From positions 930,001 to 994,000 of the forward strand of contig NZ_CP032096.1 in the NCBI RefSeq assembly GCF_004786015.1: a stretch of 64,000 bases of DNA, given 5' to 3'. Made by a program: the position numbers and the translations under genes. The notes under the pieces are model-generated. The model worked only from the letters and a program-made list of their open reading frames with translations, had not been told where the DNA came from and did no database searches. Source of the stretch: Hydrogenovibrio crunogenus. GTDB taxonomy: Bacteria > Pseudomonadota > Gammaproteobacteria > Thiomicrospirales > Thiomicrospiraceae. Of this stretch, positions 1 through 9,635 are shown piece by piece (the stretch's first letter is position 1; every line of letters starts with the position of its first letter).

Positions 1-1
1 A

Positions 2-232
2 GGTGTTCCTGGATTAGAGTCACTCTTTAGCTGGGTGCCTGGATTTATTTGGCTGTTCGCTAAAGTTGCTTTCTTATTGTTCTTATTCTTATGGTTCCGT
101 GCGACCTTCCCACGCTATCGTTATGATCAGATCATGCGTTTGGGTTGGAAGGTATTGATTCCTGTCACGATTGTATGGGTCTTTGTCGTAGGGATTATGG
201 AATATTTTAAAGTTAGTCCTTGGTTCAATTAA
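2..232 (+). CDS. nuoH: NADH-quinone oxidoreductase subunit H, 3' end only
   Basis: The frame is open from the first bases of the window to a TAA, giving the last 76 residues of a gene that begins upstream. NuoH is the membrane subunit of complex I that helps form the quinone-binding chamber next to the peripheral arm. The visible part has two hydrophobic segments around a basic loop, including the family-typical stretch [18 protein letters not shown], and ends in a short tail. It lies 10 bases before nuoI in the usual order H-I-J-K-L-M-N. The internal GTG at 35 is not a real start. The assignment rests on the motif and on gene order. Confidence 0.93.
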   Translation, partial: GVPGLESLFSWVPGFIWLFAKVAFLLFLFLWFRATFPRYRYDQIMRLGWKVLIPVTIVWVFVVGIMEYFKVSPWFN

Positions 233-242
233 GAGGTTAAAA

Positions 243-734
243 ATGATTGCATTTATTAAACATCAAGTAAAAACCTTTGGATTGATTGAGTTATTCAAGG
301 GGTTAGCTGTAACGGGTAAGTACTTATTTAAAAAGAAAATTACGGTGCGTTACCCAGAAGAAAAAACACCTTTATCTCCACGTTTCCGCGGCCATCATGC
401 CTTACGTCGTTATGAAAATGGTGAAGAACGTTGTATTGCCTGTAAGCTGTGTGAAGCAGTTTGTCCTGCAAATGCGATTACCATTGAATCAGAAGAGCGT
501 GAAGACGGTACTCGTAGAACAACGCAATATGATATTGACATGTTTAAGTGTATTTATTGTGGCTTCTGTGAAGAAGCGTGTCCGGTTGATGCGGTGGTAG
601 AAACACGTGTGTTCGAGTATGAGTTTCACGAGCGTGGTTCGCATATTATGACTAAAGAGCAACTGTTGGCTTTTGGTGATAAACACGAAAGCCAAATTGC
701 TGCTGACCGAGCAGCGGATGCTAAGTATCGTTAA
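243..734 (+). CDS. nuoI: NADH-quinone oxidoreductase subunit I
   Basis: This 163-residue protein is the complex I subunit that carries two [4Fe-4S] clusters (N6a and N6b) and passes electrons towards the quinone site. Two ferredoxin motifs are visible: [12 protein letters not shown] from about residue 64 and [12 protein letters not shown] from about residue 103. The N-terminal 50 residues form the amphipathic part that lies on the membrane arm. Length matches the family. It sits between nuoH and nuoJ and is part of the nuo operon, which in a sulfur oxidiser often runs in reverse electron flow to make NADH for CO2 fixation (an inference from lifestyle, not from this sequence). Confidence 0.97.
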   Translation: MIAFIKHQVKTFGLIELFKGLAVTGKYLFKKKITVRYPEEKTPLSPRFRGHHALRRYENGEERCIACKLCEAVCPANAITIESEEREDGTRRTTQYDIDMFKCIYCGFCEEACPVDAVVETRVFEYEFHERGSHIMTKEQLLAFGDKHESQIAADRAADAKYR

Positions 735-767
735 TTATTACCGTTAATATCAAAGAGAATGTGTTAA

Positions 768-1406
768 ATGACTTTTGAACAATTTATATTTTATCTGTTA
801 GCGGGTATTTCAGCTCTTTCAGCTCTGATGGTTATCAGTGTTAAAAACCCGGTTAAAGCAGCCTTGTGGTTGGTTTTAACATTTATTGCGACTGCAGGGG
901 TTTGGCTAACTGCTCAGGCTGAGTTCCTAGGCCTGGTTCTAATCCTCGTCTATGTCGGTGCCGTTATGGTTCTATTCTTATTCGTGGTGATGATGCTGGA
1001 TATCAATCTAGCGCAGCTCAAAGAAGGGTTTACACGTTATTTGCCTTTGGGTGTGCTTGCTGCCGCTGCCATTTTTGCTTTGATGTACTTAGTACTAGGG
1101 CCAGAACGTTTCGGGTTAGAGCAATTCGCCGCACCGCAATCTGCAGGTGGCGACTATAGCAACACCAAGTCTATCGCTGTTCCTTTATATACTACGCATG
1201 TTTATGCCTTTATCTTGGCAGCCGTTTTGTTGCTGGTCGGTATCGTGGCTGCAATTACATTGACCTTGAGACGCAGACCGCCTAAAGAAGTCTTGTATCA
1301 GGATATCGATAAACAAGTCAGAGTTCAGGCATCTGATCGTTTCAAAATGGTCAAAATGGATGCAGTGGTGAAGGAAAAAGACATTCCAGTGAAGGAGGAA
1401 GACTGA
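768..1406 (+). CDS. nuoJ: NADH-quinone oxidoreductase subunit J
   Basis: NuoJ is a membrane-arm subunit of complex I with about five transmembrane helices. The 212-residue product has hydrophobic segments in its first 165 residues, including the characteristic stretch [19 protein letters not shown], whose TM3 glycine-rich region is known to form a pi-bulge during coupling. It then has a charged cytoplasmic tail of about 45 residues rich in Lys, Asp and Glu. The gene follows nuoI after 33 bases and its stop codon overlaps the start of nuoK (TGATG), which suggests translational coupling. Confidence 0.96.
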   Translation: MTFEQFIFYLLAGISALSALMVISVKNPVKAALWLVLTFIATAGVWLTAQAEFLGLVLILVYVGAVMVLFLFVVMMLDINLAQLKEGFTRYLPLGVLAAAAIFALMYLVLGPERFGLEQFAAPQSAGGDYSNTKSIAVPLYTTHVYAFILAAVLLLVGIVAAITLTLRRRPPKEVLYQDIDKQVRVQASDRFKMVKMDAVVKEKDIPVKEED

Positions 1407-1711
1407 TGATTGCGTTGTCAGATTATTTAATTTTCGGTGCTATCCTTTTTATGGTCAGTATGGCGGGAATCTTCCTTAACCGGAAGAATGTCATTGTTTT
1501 ATTAATGTCGATTGAATTGCTGTTATTAGCAGTGAACACAAACTTGGTTGCGTTTTCACATTACTTAAACGATGTCACCGGACAGATATTCGTATTCTTT
1601 ATTTTGACCGTTGCGGCAGCTGAAGCGGCAATTGGTTTGGCGATTATCGTGTTGGTCTTCCGTAATCGTAAGAGCATCAATGTCGATGATTTAGGTTCAA
1701 TGAAAGGGTAA
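1406..1711 (+). CDS. nuoK: NADH-quinone oxidoreductase subunit K
   Basis: A 101-residue, three-helix membrane subunit of complex I, homologous to MrpC of antiporters. The two buried glutamates needed for proton transfer are present: Glu37 in [10 protein letters not shown] and Glu73 in [10 protein letters not shown] (Glu36 and Glu72 of the E. coli protein). The ATG overlaps the nuoJ stop codon and a GAAGGAGGAAGAC sequence just before it is a strong ribosome binding site. Length is exactly family-typical. Confidence 0.97.
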   Translation: MIALSDYLIFGAILFMVSMAGIFLNRKNVIVLLMSIELLLLAVNTNLVAFSHYLNDVTGQIFVFFILTVAAAEAAIGLAIIVLVFRNRKSINVDDLGSMKG

Positions 1712-1719
1712 TAACAACG

Positions 1720-3696
1720 ATGATTTTAAAATTTTTATTAACCATTATCCTTTTATCACCGCTTTTTGGAGCGGTTGCAGCAGGGTTATTTGGTCGCCAA
1801 ATTGGGCGACGCGGAGCGCATACGATCACCATTTTCGGTGTCGCTGTGTCTACGATTTTATCAGCCTATGTTTTCTGGCTTTTCGTTTTCAACGGTCAAG
1901 CCGCTTATAACGATTCACTTTATACCTGGTTAGTTTCAGACGGTATTCGTTTTGAAATCGGTTACATGATTGACGAATTGTCGGCTACGATGATGTTGGT
2001 GGTTACGTTTGTTTCATTGATGGTTCACATCTATACCATTGGATATATGGATCATGATGAAGACTATGAGCACTCTAACCCTTATTATCAAAGATTCTTC
2101 AGTTATATTTCATTGTTTACCTTTTCCATGCTTTCATTGGTTATGGCGAACAACTTCCTGCAACTCTTCTTCGGTTGGGAAGCCGTTGGGTTGGTATCGT
2201 ACTTATTGATCGGTTTCTACATGAAACGTGAATCTGCCATCCAAGCTAACTTAAAGGCATTCTTGGTGAACCGTGTAGGGGACTTCGGCTTTATTCTCGG
2301 GATTGCTGTAGTAGTGATGTACTTTAATACTCTGGACTACAATGACTTCTTTGCAGGTCTGGAAGCACATAAAGAAACCACTATCAGTTTCTTCCCTGGG
2401 GTTGAATGGTCAATGATCACCGCTCTATGTTTGTTGTTATTCGTAGGTGCAATGGGGAAATCAGCGCAAATGCCATTACACGTTTGGCTACCAGAGTCAA
2501 TGGAAGGTCCGACCCCCATTTCTGCTTTAATCCATGCGGCAACAATGGTTACTGCGGGTATCTTTATGGTGGCACGTTTATCTCCAGCTTATGAGCTGTC
2601 GGAAGTGGCTTTAAGCGCTATCTTAATCATCGGGGCGACAACTGCTTTCATGATGGGAGCATTGGGGATTGTTCAGAACGATATTAAACGTGTTGTGGCT
2701 TATTCAACTTTGTCTCAGCTTGGGTATATGGTTGCGGCACTTGGGGCGTCAGCTTATGCCGCAGGGATGTTCCATGTATTAACGCATGCGTTCTTTAAAG
2801 CTTTGTTGTTCTTAGCGGCCGGGTCGGTGATTATCGCTATGCACCATATCCAAGATATTCGTCAAATGGGTGGTTTGCGTAAGCATATGCCTGTAACCTA
2901 TATCGCCTTGTTGGTTGGAACCTTGGCATTAATCGGTTTCCCTGGTTTCTCAGGATTCTTCTCGAAAGACAGTGTTTTAATGGCCGTAGGGCAAACGGAT
3001 GTGTTTGGAGCGGGCTATGCACAAATTCTGTTACTGATTGGTGTGTTTGTCACCGCTTTCTATAGTTTCAGAATGTTCTTCCTGGTATTCCACGGTCAAG
3101 AATCGGATTATGTGAAAAACCATAAGATTTCAGAATCACCATTAGTGGTCACGGTACCTTTGATCCTATTAGCAATTCCTGCTGTCATCATGGGCTTACC
3201 GATGATGGATGGTATTTTCTCAGGCAGTTACTTCGGTAGTTCTATCACCGTGTTGCCAGAAAATGACGTTCTTAAAACCATTTATACTGAGCAATACCAT
3301 GGTGTGGTCGATATGATTCTTCACTCTTTGACAACAGCGCCGGTTATTTTGGCCTTCTCAGGTGTTTTCTTAGCATGGTTGCTGTATATTAAGCGCCCAG
3401 AATTACCTGGCAAAATCAAACAAGCTTGTCCACGAGCATTCTATGTCTTAGATAACGCTTATGGCTTTGACCGATTTAATGAAATCGTGTTTGAAAAAGG
3501 CGCTCGTAAGTTAGGGAATTACTTCTGGAAATCGATTGATGTGAAGATGATCGATACTGGAATCGTAACCAACGGATTTACATCCATTGCAAATGCAGCT
3601 TCCGCACTGAGACTGAGTCAGACTGGTTTCTTATACCACTATGCATTTGTAATGATCTTTGGCCTGCTAGCGATGCTAGTTTGGGTACTGTGGTAA
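1720..3696 (+). CDS. nuoL: NADH-quinone oxidoreductase subunit L
   Basis: NuoL is the distal antiporter-like proton-pumping subunit of complex I. The 658-residue length fits, with about fourteen core helices and a C-terminal region expected to form the long lateral helix. Key proton-path residues are in recognisable contexts: the TM5 glutamate in FFGWEAVGLVSYLLIG, the TM7 lysine in GAMGKSAQMPLHVWLPES, and the following MEGPTPISALIHAATMVTAG segment. It follows nuoK after 8 bases. The related but shorter DabB protein encoded from 19822 belongs to the same superfamily and should not be confused with it. Confidence 0.97.
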   Translation: MILKFLLTIILLSPLFGAVAAGLFGRQIGRRGAHTITIFGVAVSTILSAYVFWLFVFNGQAAYNDSLYTWLVSDGIRFEIGYMIDELSATMMLVVTFVSLMVHIYTIGYMDHDEDYEHSNPYYQRFFSYISLFTFSMLSLVMANNFLQLFFGWEAVGLVSYLLIGFYMKRESAIQANLKAFLVNRVGDFGFILGIAVVVMYFNTLDYNDFFAGLEAHKETTISFFPGVEWSMITALCLLLFVGAMGKSAQMPLHVWLPESMEGPTPISALIHAATMVTAGIFMVARLSPAYELSEVALSAILIIGATTAFMMGALGIVQNDIKRVVAYSTLSQLGYMVAALGASAYAAGMFHVLTHAFFKALLFLAAGSVIIAMHHIQDIRQMGGLRKHMPVTYIALLVGTLALIGFPGFSGFFSKDSVLMAVGQTDVFGAGYAQILLLIGVFVTAFYSFRMFFLVFHGQESDYVKNHKISESPLVVTVPLILLAIPAVIMGLPMMDGIFSGSYFGSSITVLPENDVLKTIYTEQYHGVVDMILHSLTTAPVILAFSGVFLAWLLYIKRPELPGKIKQACPRAFYVLDNAYGFDRFNEIVFEKGARKLGNYFWKSIDVKMIDTGIVTNGFTSIANAASALRLSQTGFLYHYAFVMIFGLLAMLVWVLW

Positions 3697-3729
3697 TGAC
3701 AATAATAAAAAGAGAAGGGAATTAATTAC

Positions 3730-5244
3730 ATGCTTTTCGGTTTTCCTATTTTAAGTACCCTAATATGGTTACCTATCATTGGTGGTCTATTAATTCTATT
3801 CTTAGGGCGAGATAGAGACAATTTTACAAAATGGTTTGCGCTGTCGGTTTCTGTCGTTACCTTTTTAGTCTCTATTCCTCTTTGGACGCAATTTGACACC
3901 TCTACTTCGGCGATGCAGTTTGTCGAGCAGGTTTCTTGGATTTCACAATTCAACATCCAGTATTACCTTGGGGTAGATGGGCTATCTATGCCTTTGGTTT
4001 TACTGACCACCTTCACACAGATCTTGGTGATTGCATCTGCGTGGGACGTTATCAAAGAGCGCGTTGAACAATACATGGGTGCCTTCATGATTATGCAAGG
4101 GCTTATGATTGGTGTTTTCGTCGCGCTGGATGGTATTTTGTTCTATGTGTTTTGGGAAGCCTTGTTGATCCCAATGTTTATCGTAATCGGTAAATGGGGT
4201 GGGCAGGATCGAGTGTATGCCACAATTAAGTTTTTCTTGTATACCTTCTTCGGTTCGGTATTCATGTTGGTTGCTTTTCTGTATATGTACTTTCAGTCAG
4301 GCAGCTTCTCGATTCTTGATTTCCATGCGATGCATTTAGGCAGCACGGCACAGATCTTAATCTTCTTAGCATTCTTAATTGCCTTTGCGGTTAAAGTGCC
4401 AATGTTCCCAGTTCATACTTGGCTGCCTGACGCACACGTTCAAGCACCCACTGCCGGGTCCGTTGTACTGGCAGCAATCATGTTGAAGATGGGGGGTTAC
4501 GGCTTCGTTCGTTTCAGTTTACCGATCACGCCAGATGCGTCGATGGAATTAGATTGGCTTGTGATTGCGCTTTCATTGATTGCCATCTTCTATATTGGTT
4601 TGGTGGCTATGGTTCAAAAAGACATGAAGAAACTGGTCGCTTATTCATCTATCTCTCACATGGGCTTCGTCACCATCGGGATGTTCTTAGTGTATGACAT
4701 CGTACAAAACACAGGTTCAATTCAAGGTTCCATGATCGGGATGGAAGGGGCGATGATTCAAATGATCTCGCATGGCTTTATCTCAGGTGCCATGTTCTTG
4801 ATGATTGGTGTGCTTTACGATCGAATGCATACGCGTGAAATTTCGGCATATGGTGGGGTGGTTAATACCATGCCATGGTTTGGTTTCTTTGCGGTCCTAT
4901 TCGCAATGGCGAATGCAGGTCTACCAGGGACATCTGGTTTCGTTGGGGAATTCATGGTTATCCTGGCATCCTTTAAAGCCAATGTTTGGTACGGAATTAT
5001 TGCGGCCTCTACTTTGATTATCGGTGCGGCTTATACCCTATGGATGGTCAAGCGTGTCTTCTTTGGCGCAGTGGCTAATGACAATGTCGGTTCCTTGAAA
5101 GATTTAAACAAACGAGAGTTTGCCATTATGGCAACCTTGGCTTTCGCCGTGGTTTTATTGGGGATTTACCCAGCACCATTGATCGAAGTCATGCACTCTT
5201 CGGTTGCTAATCTGCTGATCCAAGCGACCACTTCAAAACTATAA
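3730..5244 (+). CDS. nuoM: NADH-quinone oxidoreductase subunit M
   Basis: NuoM is the middle antiporter-like subunit of the complex I membrane arm. The 504-residue product shows the TM5 glutamate in FYVFWEALLIPMFIVIG and the TM7 lysine in AFAVKVPMFPVHTWLPDAH, followed by the family stretch APTAGSVVLAAIMLKMGGYG. An AGAGAAGGGA ribosome binding site precedes the ATG. The gene lies 33 bases after nuoL and 23 bases before nuoN in the same transcript. Confidence 0.97.
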   Translation: MLFGFPILSTLIWLPIIGGLLILFLGRDRDNFTKWFALSVSVVTFLVSIPLWTQFDTSTSAMQFVEQVSWISQFNIQYYLGVDGLSMPLVLLTTFTQILVIASAWDVIKERVEQYMGAFMIMQGLMIGVFVALDGILFYVFWEALLIPMFIVIGKWGGQDRVYATIKFFLYTFFGSVFMLVAFLYMYFQSGSFSILDFHAMHLGSTAQILIFLAFLIAFAVKVPMFPVHTWLPDAHVQAPTAGSVVLAAIMLKMGGYGFVRFSLPITPDASMELDWLVIALSLIAIFYIGLVAMVQKDMKKLVAYSSISHMGFVTIGMFLVYDIVQNTGSIQGSMIGMEGAMIQMISHGFISGAMFLMIGVLYDRMHTREISAYGGVVNTMPWFGFFAVLFAMANAGLPGTSGFVGEFMVILASFKANVWYGIIAASTLIIGAAYTLWMVKRVFFGAVANDNVGSLKDLNKREFAIMATLAFAVVLLGIYPAPLIEVMHSSVANLLIQATTSKL

Positions 5245-5267
5245 GAAACAATAGGTGAGTTAATCGT

Positions 5268-6704
5268 ATGAACTTTGTTATTCCCAGTTTTATTCCTGCA
5301 ATCCCAGAGATCGTCTTACTAACATTGACGTCTTTGCTGCTCATTGCAGACACTATCTGGTCTAAGCGTAGCGAATTTGCAACCTATTATGCGACCCAGT
5401 TAATCTTATTGGTAGTTGGATATTTAGTTTTGACCAGCTTCTCAACCAGCCAAGTGCTTACATTTGATGGTAGCTTTGTCAGAGATGCATTTGGAGACAT
5501 TCTAAAGCTGGTGATTGTCGTGGTTTCAATGGGGATTTTCTTATTCTCTAAAGAATATCTATTGCAAAATAAATTCTATCGTGGCGAATACTTCACTCTC
5601 GGCCTTTTCGGGGTATTGGGGATGTTCGTTATGGTATCGGCCTATAACTTGATTACCATGTATCTTGGGTTGGAAATCATGTCCTTGGCACTATACGCCA
5701 TGGTCGCGATGCGTAAAGACAACCAGCATGCGCTTGAAGCGGCAATGAAGTATTTTGTCCTAGGCGCCTTGGCAACTGGTATGTTGCTGTATGGTTTCTC
5801 AATGATTTATGGTGCAACAGGCAGTATTCAGTTTAATGAAATGGCTCAAATCATCGCCAGTGGGAATGTTGATAATGTGGTCCTATCCTTTGGTGTGGTG
5901 TTCATTGTTATCGGGCTTGCGTTTAAGCTTGGTGCTGTGCCATTCCATATGTGGGTACCAGATGTTTATCACGGGGCGCCAACAGCGGTGACTTTGTATA
6001 TCGGTACCGCAGCGAAAATTGCGGCATTTGCCATGCTATATCGTATTTTGGTCGAAGGACTGCCAGGCCTGGTAAAAGAGTGGCAAAGCTTAATTGTTAT
6101 GATCTCGGTTCTGTCGTTAATTGTCGGGGCTGTCATCACATTGGTACAAGAAAACTTAAAACGTCTACTCGCTTATTCAGGGATCGGGCACATTGGGTTT
6201 ATCTTACTTGGGATTATTGCCGCTAACCCTGATGGGTATTCAGCAGCAATGTTCTACACGATTGTCTATGTCATCACTGCATTAGCCGGGTTTGGTATGA
6301 TTGTCGCCTTGGCGCGTACCAATAACGAATTCGACTTAATTGCAGACTTCAAAGGCATGAACAAACGTAACCCTTGGTTAGCCTTAATGATGTTATTCAT
6401 TATGTTCTCAATGGCCGGGATTCCACCATTTGTTGGGTTCTATGCCAAAGTGGTCGTGATTGAAGAAGTTGTCCAAGCTGGCTTTACATGGTTAGCGGTC
6501 CTTGCGGTTGTGATGGCAGTCATCAGTGCTTTCTACTACTTGAGAGTGGTCAAGGTCATGTATTTTGATGAACCAGAAGACAGTACAAAAATTGAACCAG
6601 TCAGCAATCAGCTGAACTGGGCAGTGAGTTTTGTTTCCATTGCGTTACTGGTTTTAGGTTTAATGCCTTCCTCTTTAATAACGCTCTGTTACAATAGTTT
6701 ATAG
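5268..6704 (+). CDS. nuoN: NADH-quinone oxidoreductase subunit N
   Basis: NuoN is the antiporter-like subunit nearest the quinone site and the last nuo gene here. The 478-residue product has the TM5 glutamate in YLGLEIMSLALYAMVAM and the TM7 lysine in GLAFKLGAVPFHMWVPDVYH. It is followed by a clear intrinsic terminator, so the operon ends here. One copy of the palindrome CCAGGCCTGG lies inside the gene at 6063-6072. Confidence 0.97.
   Translation: MNFVIPSFIPAIPEIVLLTLTSLLLIADTIWSKRSEFATYYATQLILLVVGYLVLTSFSTSQVLTFDGSFVRDAFGDILKLVIVVVSMGIFLFSKEYLLQNKFYRGEYFTLGLFGVLGMFVMVSAYNLITMYLGLEIMSLALYAMVAMRKDNQHALEAAMKYFVLGALATGMLLYGFSMIYGATGSIQFNEMAQIIASGNVDNVVLSFGVVFIVIGLAFKLGAVPFHMWVPDVYHGAPTAVTLYIGTAAKIAAFAMLYRILVEGLPGLVKEWQSLIVMISVLSLIVGAVITLVQENLKRLLAYSGIGHIGFILLGIIAANPDGYSAAMFYTIVYVITALAGFGMIVALARTNNEFDLIADFKGMNKRNPWLALMMLFIMFSMAGIPPFVGFYAKVVVIEEVVQAGFTWLAVLAVVMAVISAFYYLRVVKVMYFDEPEDSTKIEPVSNQLNWAVSFVSIALLVLGLMPSSLITLCYNSL
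6063..6072. repeat. CCAGGCCTGG palindrome inside nuoN
   Basis: An exact copy of the 10-bp palindrome that recurs through this window. This copy lies in coding sequence and encodes part of a Leu-Pro-Gly-Leu-Val stretch, so it has no obvious terminator role. Confidence 0.85.
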
Positions 6705-6725
6705 GCTACAAAATCATTAAACATT

Positions 6726-6755
6726 AAAAAGCCCGTTTTCACGGGCTTTTATTTT
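6726..6755 (+). terminator. Intrinsic terminator of the nuo operon
   Basis: The inverted repeat AAAAGCCCG-TTTTCA-CGGGCTTTT starts about 20 bases after the nuoN stop and runs into a T-rich stretch. It separates nuoN from the downstream DUF2818 gene. Confidence 0.9.
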
Positions 6756-6771
6756 ATAAAAGGTGGATTAC

Positions 6772-7107
6772 ATGTCTTTAGATGTCGCAGTTTGGGTGCT
6801 TCTTGTCACTGCAATCGTTTTAGCAAATATTCCTTGGGTGTTATCAAACCGCATATTTGTTGTTATTCCCGTTCCAAGAAAATCCATCTGGCTTAATTTT
6901 GCCGAATGGTTTTTATACTTCCTCGTAACAGGCTTATTTGCCTATCTACTGGAAAACAACGCCATGGGCCATGTCAAAGAGCAGGGCTGGGAGTTTTATG
7001 CGGTGACGTTGTTTATGTTTGCCATCTTCGCATTTCCAGGGTTTATCTACCGATATAACCTCAAAATGTTCCTTGATAAGACTAAAAAACAAACTAATTC
7101 AAATTAA
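6772..7107 (+). CDS. DUF2818 family membrane protein
   Basis: This 111-residue protein is mainly hydrophobic, with about three transmembrane segments (residues 5-25, 42-62 and 77-97) and a Lys/Asn-rich tail. It resembles the DUF2818 family, which is typically encoded just after nuoN in proteobacteria; its function is unknown, although the linkage suggests a complex I accessory role. The ATG at 6772 is chosen because AAAAGGTGG lies at the right distance upstream. An in-frame GTG at 6763 overlaps that ribosome binding site. The terminator before it means it may have its own promoter or depend on read-through. Confidence 0.8.
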   Translation: MSLDVAVWVLLVTAIVLANIPWVLSNRIFVVIPVPRKSIWLNFAEWFLYFLVTGLFAYLLENNAMGHVKEQGWEFYAVTLFMFAIFAFPGFIYRYNLKMFLDKTKKQTNSN

Positions 7108-7120
7108 TCCCAAATCGCCC

Positions 7121-7148
7121 TTGCAATATCTGTGTAACACACTATAAT
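7121..7148 (+). promoter_or_regulatory. Sigma-70 promoter of the initiator tRNA
   Basis: TTGCAA at 7121-7126 and a perfect TATAAT at 7143-7148 are separated by 16 bases. The -10 element ends about 40 bases before the tRNA. The match is good, but no transcript data support it. Confidence 0.7.
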
Positions 7149-7189
7149 ACGCCACATCGAAACGCAAAGCGCTTTGATAATTACATTGA

Positions 7190-7266
<77 letters not shown>

Positions 7267-7272
7267 CATTCT

Positions 7273-7323
7273 AAAGCCAGATTTTTCAAACACTTACGGG
7301 TGAATGAAGTCTGGCTTTTTTAT
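7273..7323 (+). terminator. Terminator after tRNA-fMet
   Basis: AAAGCCAGA at 7273-7281 pairs with TCTGGCTTT at 7310-7318, followed by a run of T. The loop is 28 bases, longer than usual, but the stem is perfect. Confidence 0.75.
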
Positions 7324-7370
7324 TGCCTAAAATTTATGGCTGTGGTGGCCATATTCACCATTAAATTTGC

Positions 7371-7380
7371 CCAGGCCTGG
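7371..7380. repeat. CCAGGCCTGG palindrome, 3' of the DUF3175 gene
   Basis: An exact copy of the recurrent palindrome, followed by CTCTTTTTAG on the plus strand. It lies between the tRNA terminator and the 3' end of the minus-strand DUF3175 gene, so it may act as a weak terminator in either direction. Confidence 0.85.
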
Positions 7381-7419
7381 CTCTTTTTAGAGACATTTTA
7401 GTTATCTTGTCTGATTAAC

Positions 7420-7722
7420 TTATTTTCTGTAGAGTTTTCTTAGTTCGTCTTTTGCTTGTTCTAGTATTTGACGTTGAGCATCTGATAAGTTTTTTCCTGC
7501 GCGATTGATATAGAAGTTCAGCATGGACATGGCAGAACGAAATGGTGTTGTTTTTCGGTGGGTACTTGTCTCTGCAGAGTGTTGTAAGGAAAGCGCGATG
7601 GTTTTTGGATCTTTCAGTGTAAACACACCGGGTTCTAAAACAAGTGCGTGACTGTTTTCTGTAACTGGCTGTGACCATTTGTTTGTTAGAAGTTGTCTCT
7701 TCTTATCTCTTTTGTCAGGCAT
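7420..7722 (-). CDS. DUF3175 family protein
   Basis: A 100-residue, basic, soluble protein of unknown function. The pattern NKWSQPVTENSHALVLEPGVF, then LKDPKTIALSLQHSAE, then TPFRSAMSMLNFYINRAGKN and a helical C-terminus matches the DUF3175 family as I know it. No catalytic motif or signal peptide is visible. It is transcribed away from cbbL, so its promoter lies in the AT-rich gap that also serves the carboxysome operon. Confidence 0.8.
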   Translation of the reverse strand: MPDKRDKKRQLLTNKWSQPVTENSHALVLEPGVFTLKDPKTIALSLQHSAETSTHRKTTPFRSAMSMLNFYINRAGKNLSDAQRQILEQAKDELRKLYRK

Positions 7723-8174
7723 TACACATTCCTGTGTGATAATTAACTCTTTGATTCTTTTATTTTAATTCTACATCAAAGTGTATTTTTTTATTTTGTA
7801 CTCAAAAAATCTGATTAATGATTCGTGTCTAGTTTTAATTTTTTTACCTGAAAATAGTCTAAGAAAAAACCCATTTTAATTTAGTTTAAAAAGCACTTAG
7901 AGTTATTCATATTTATCTATATTTTAAAAAATGTATAAAAAAACAAAAAAAGATTTATTTTTTTTCGAAATTTATCACTTATCTATAGATTTGTTTCTAG
8001 TGTCTACTTCCCTTTGTTTTAGAGGGGTTTACCTGTTTTTATATCATTCATTTTTTACATTCATAGAGAATGTTCAATGATTTCTATCGTTTCTTTCAAT
8101 TAGTCAATAGGTCTGTTTATTTTTAAGATTGCACTCGAATTCAATTCAACTCCCAAATTAAGGAGAGCATTTTT
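7723..8174. promoter_or_regulatory. AT-rich divergent control region upstream of cbbL
   Basis: This 452-base gap separates the minus-strand DUF3175 gene from cbbL. It is very AT-rich, with long A and T tracts around 7790-7980 that could bend DNA. It contains the palindrome ATCTATAGAT at 7981-7990 and a nested dyad near 8043-8081, in which ACATTC (8057-8062) faces GAATGT (8068-8073) inside an outer ATCATT/AATGAT pair. AAGGAGAG just before the cbbL ATG is the ribosome binding site. The carboxysome promoter must lie here, but I cannot place its -10 and -35 with confidence. Confidence 0.6.
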
Positions 8175-9590
8175 ATGGCAAGTAAAACGTTTGATGCTGG
8201 TGTACAAGATTACCAGCTGACTTATTGGACACCGGATTATACTCCGTTAGATACCGATCTATTGGCTTGTTTCAAAGTCGTACCTCAGGATGGGGTTCCT
8301 CGTGAAGAAGCAGCAGCAGCGGTAGCAGCAGAAAGTTCAACCGGTACATGGACAACAGTTTGGACAGATTTGTTGACCGATATGGAATTCTACAAAGGTC
8401 GTTGTTACAGAATCGAAGACGTACCAGGTGATAAGAACGCTTTCTACGCGTTTATCGCGTACCCTCTAGACCTGTTTGAAGAAGGGTCTGTGGTAAACGT
8501 ACTAACATCTTTGGTTGGTAACGTATTTGGTTTTAAGGCCGTTCGTTCATTGCGTTTGGAAGATCTTCGTTTCCCAATCGCATTTATTAAAACATGTGGT
8601 GGACCTCCAGCAGGTATCCAGGTAGAGCGTGACAAGTTGAACAAGTATGGTCGTCCTATGTTGGGTTGTACTATCAAGCCTAAACTAGGTCTTTCAGCTA
8701 AGAACTATGGTCGTGCTGTTTATGAGTGTCTTCGTGGTGGTCTAGATTTGACCAAGGATGATGAGAACATTAACTCTCAACCATTCCAACGCTGGCAGAA
8801 CCGTTTTGAGTTTGTTGCTGATGCCGTTGATAAAGCGACAGCAGAAACTGGTGAGCGTAAAGGTCACTACTTGAACGTAACTGCGGGCAGTGTTGAAGAA
8901 ATGATGAAACGTGCTGAGTTCGCTAAAGAACTTGGTCAGCCAATCATCATGCATGACTTCTTAACAGCTGGTTTCACTGCGAATACAACACTTGCAAACT
9001 GGTGTCGTGATAACGGTATGTTGTTACACATTCACCGTGCAATGCATGCTGTAATCGACCGTAACCCAAATCACGGTATCCACTTCCGTGTATTAGCGAA
9101 GTGTCTACGTTTGTCAGGTGGTGATCACCTACATACAGGTACAGTTGTTGGTAAATTGGAAGGTGACCGCGCGTCTACACTAGGTTTCGTTGATCAATTG
9201 CGTGAAGCATTTGTTCCTGAAGACCGTTCACGTGGTGTTTTCTTTGACCAAGATTGGGGATCAATGCCAGGTGTTATGGCGGTTGCTTCTGGTGGTATCC
9301 ATGTATGGCATATGCCTGCGTTGGTTAACATCTTTGGTGATGACTCAGTTCTTCAGTTCGGTGGTGGTACGCAAGGTCACCCAGGTGGTAACGCAGCAGG
9401 TGCAGCGGCTAACCGTGTAGCGCTTGAAGCATGTGTTAAAGCACGTAACGAAGGTCGTGATCTGGAAAGAGAAGGTGGAGACATCTTAAGAGATGCCGCA
9501 CGTAACAGTAAAGAATTGGCAGTGGCTCTAGATACTTGGAAAGAAATCAAGTTTGAGTTCGATACAGTTGACAAGCTGGATGTAGGCTAA
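8175..9590 (+). CDS. cbbL: RubisCO large subunit, form IA
   Basis: The large subunit of ribulose-1,5-bisphosphate carboxylase/oxygenase fixes CO2 onto RuBP inside the carboxysome. The 471-residue protein shows the active-site loop [15 protein letters not shown], the catalytic KPKLGLS, the carbamylated lysine in [10 protein letters not shown] (about residue 194), and loop 6 in [13 protein letters not shown]. Form IA is inferred from similarity and from its place at the head of a cso operon. The start is fixed by AAGGAGAG upstream. Codon use favours highly expressed codons, consistent with an abundant protein. Confidence 0.98.
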   Translation: MASKTFDAGVQDYQLTYWTPDYTPLDTDLLACFKVVPQDGVPREEAAAAVAAESSTGTWTTVWTDLLTDMEFYKGRCYRIEDVPGDKNAFYAFIAYPLDLFEEGSVVNVLTSLVGNVFGFKAVRSLRLEDLRFPIAFIKTCGGPPAGIQVERDKLNKYGRPMLGCTIKPKLGLSAKNYGRAVYECLRGGLDLTKDDENINSQPFQRWQNRFEFVADAVDKATAETGERKGHYLNVTAGSVEEMMKRAEFAKELGQPIIMHDFLTAGFTANTTLANWCRDNGMLLHIHRAMHAVIDRNPNHGIHFRVLAKCLRLSGGDHLHTGTVVGKLEGDRASTLGFVDQLREAFVPEDRSRGVFFDQDWGSMPGVMAVASGGIHVWHMPALVNIFGDDSVLQFGGGTQGHPGGNAAGAAANRVALEACVKARNEGRDLEREGGDILRDAARNSKELAVALDTWKEIKFEFDTVDKLDVG

Positions 9591-9635
9591 GTTTCGTCTT
9601 AGTTAACTTATTCCCTATAAAACAAGGAGTTAAAT

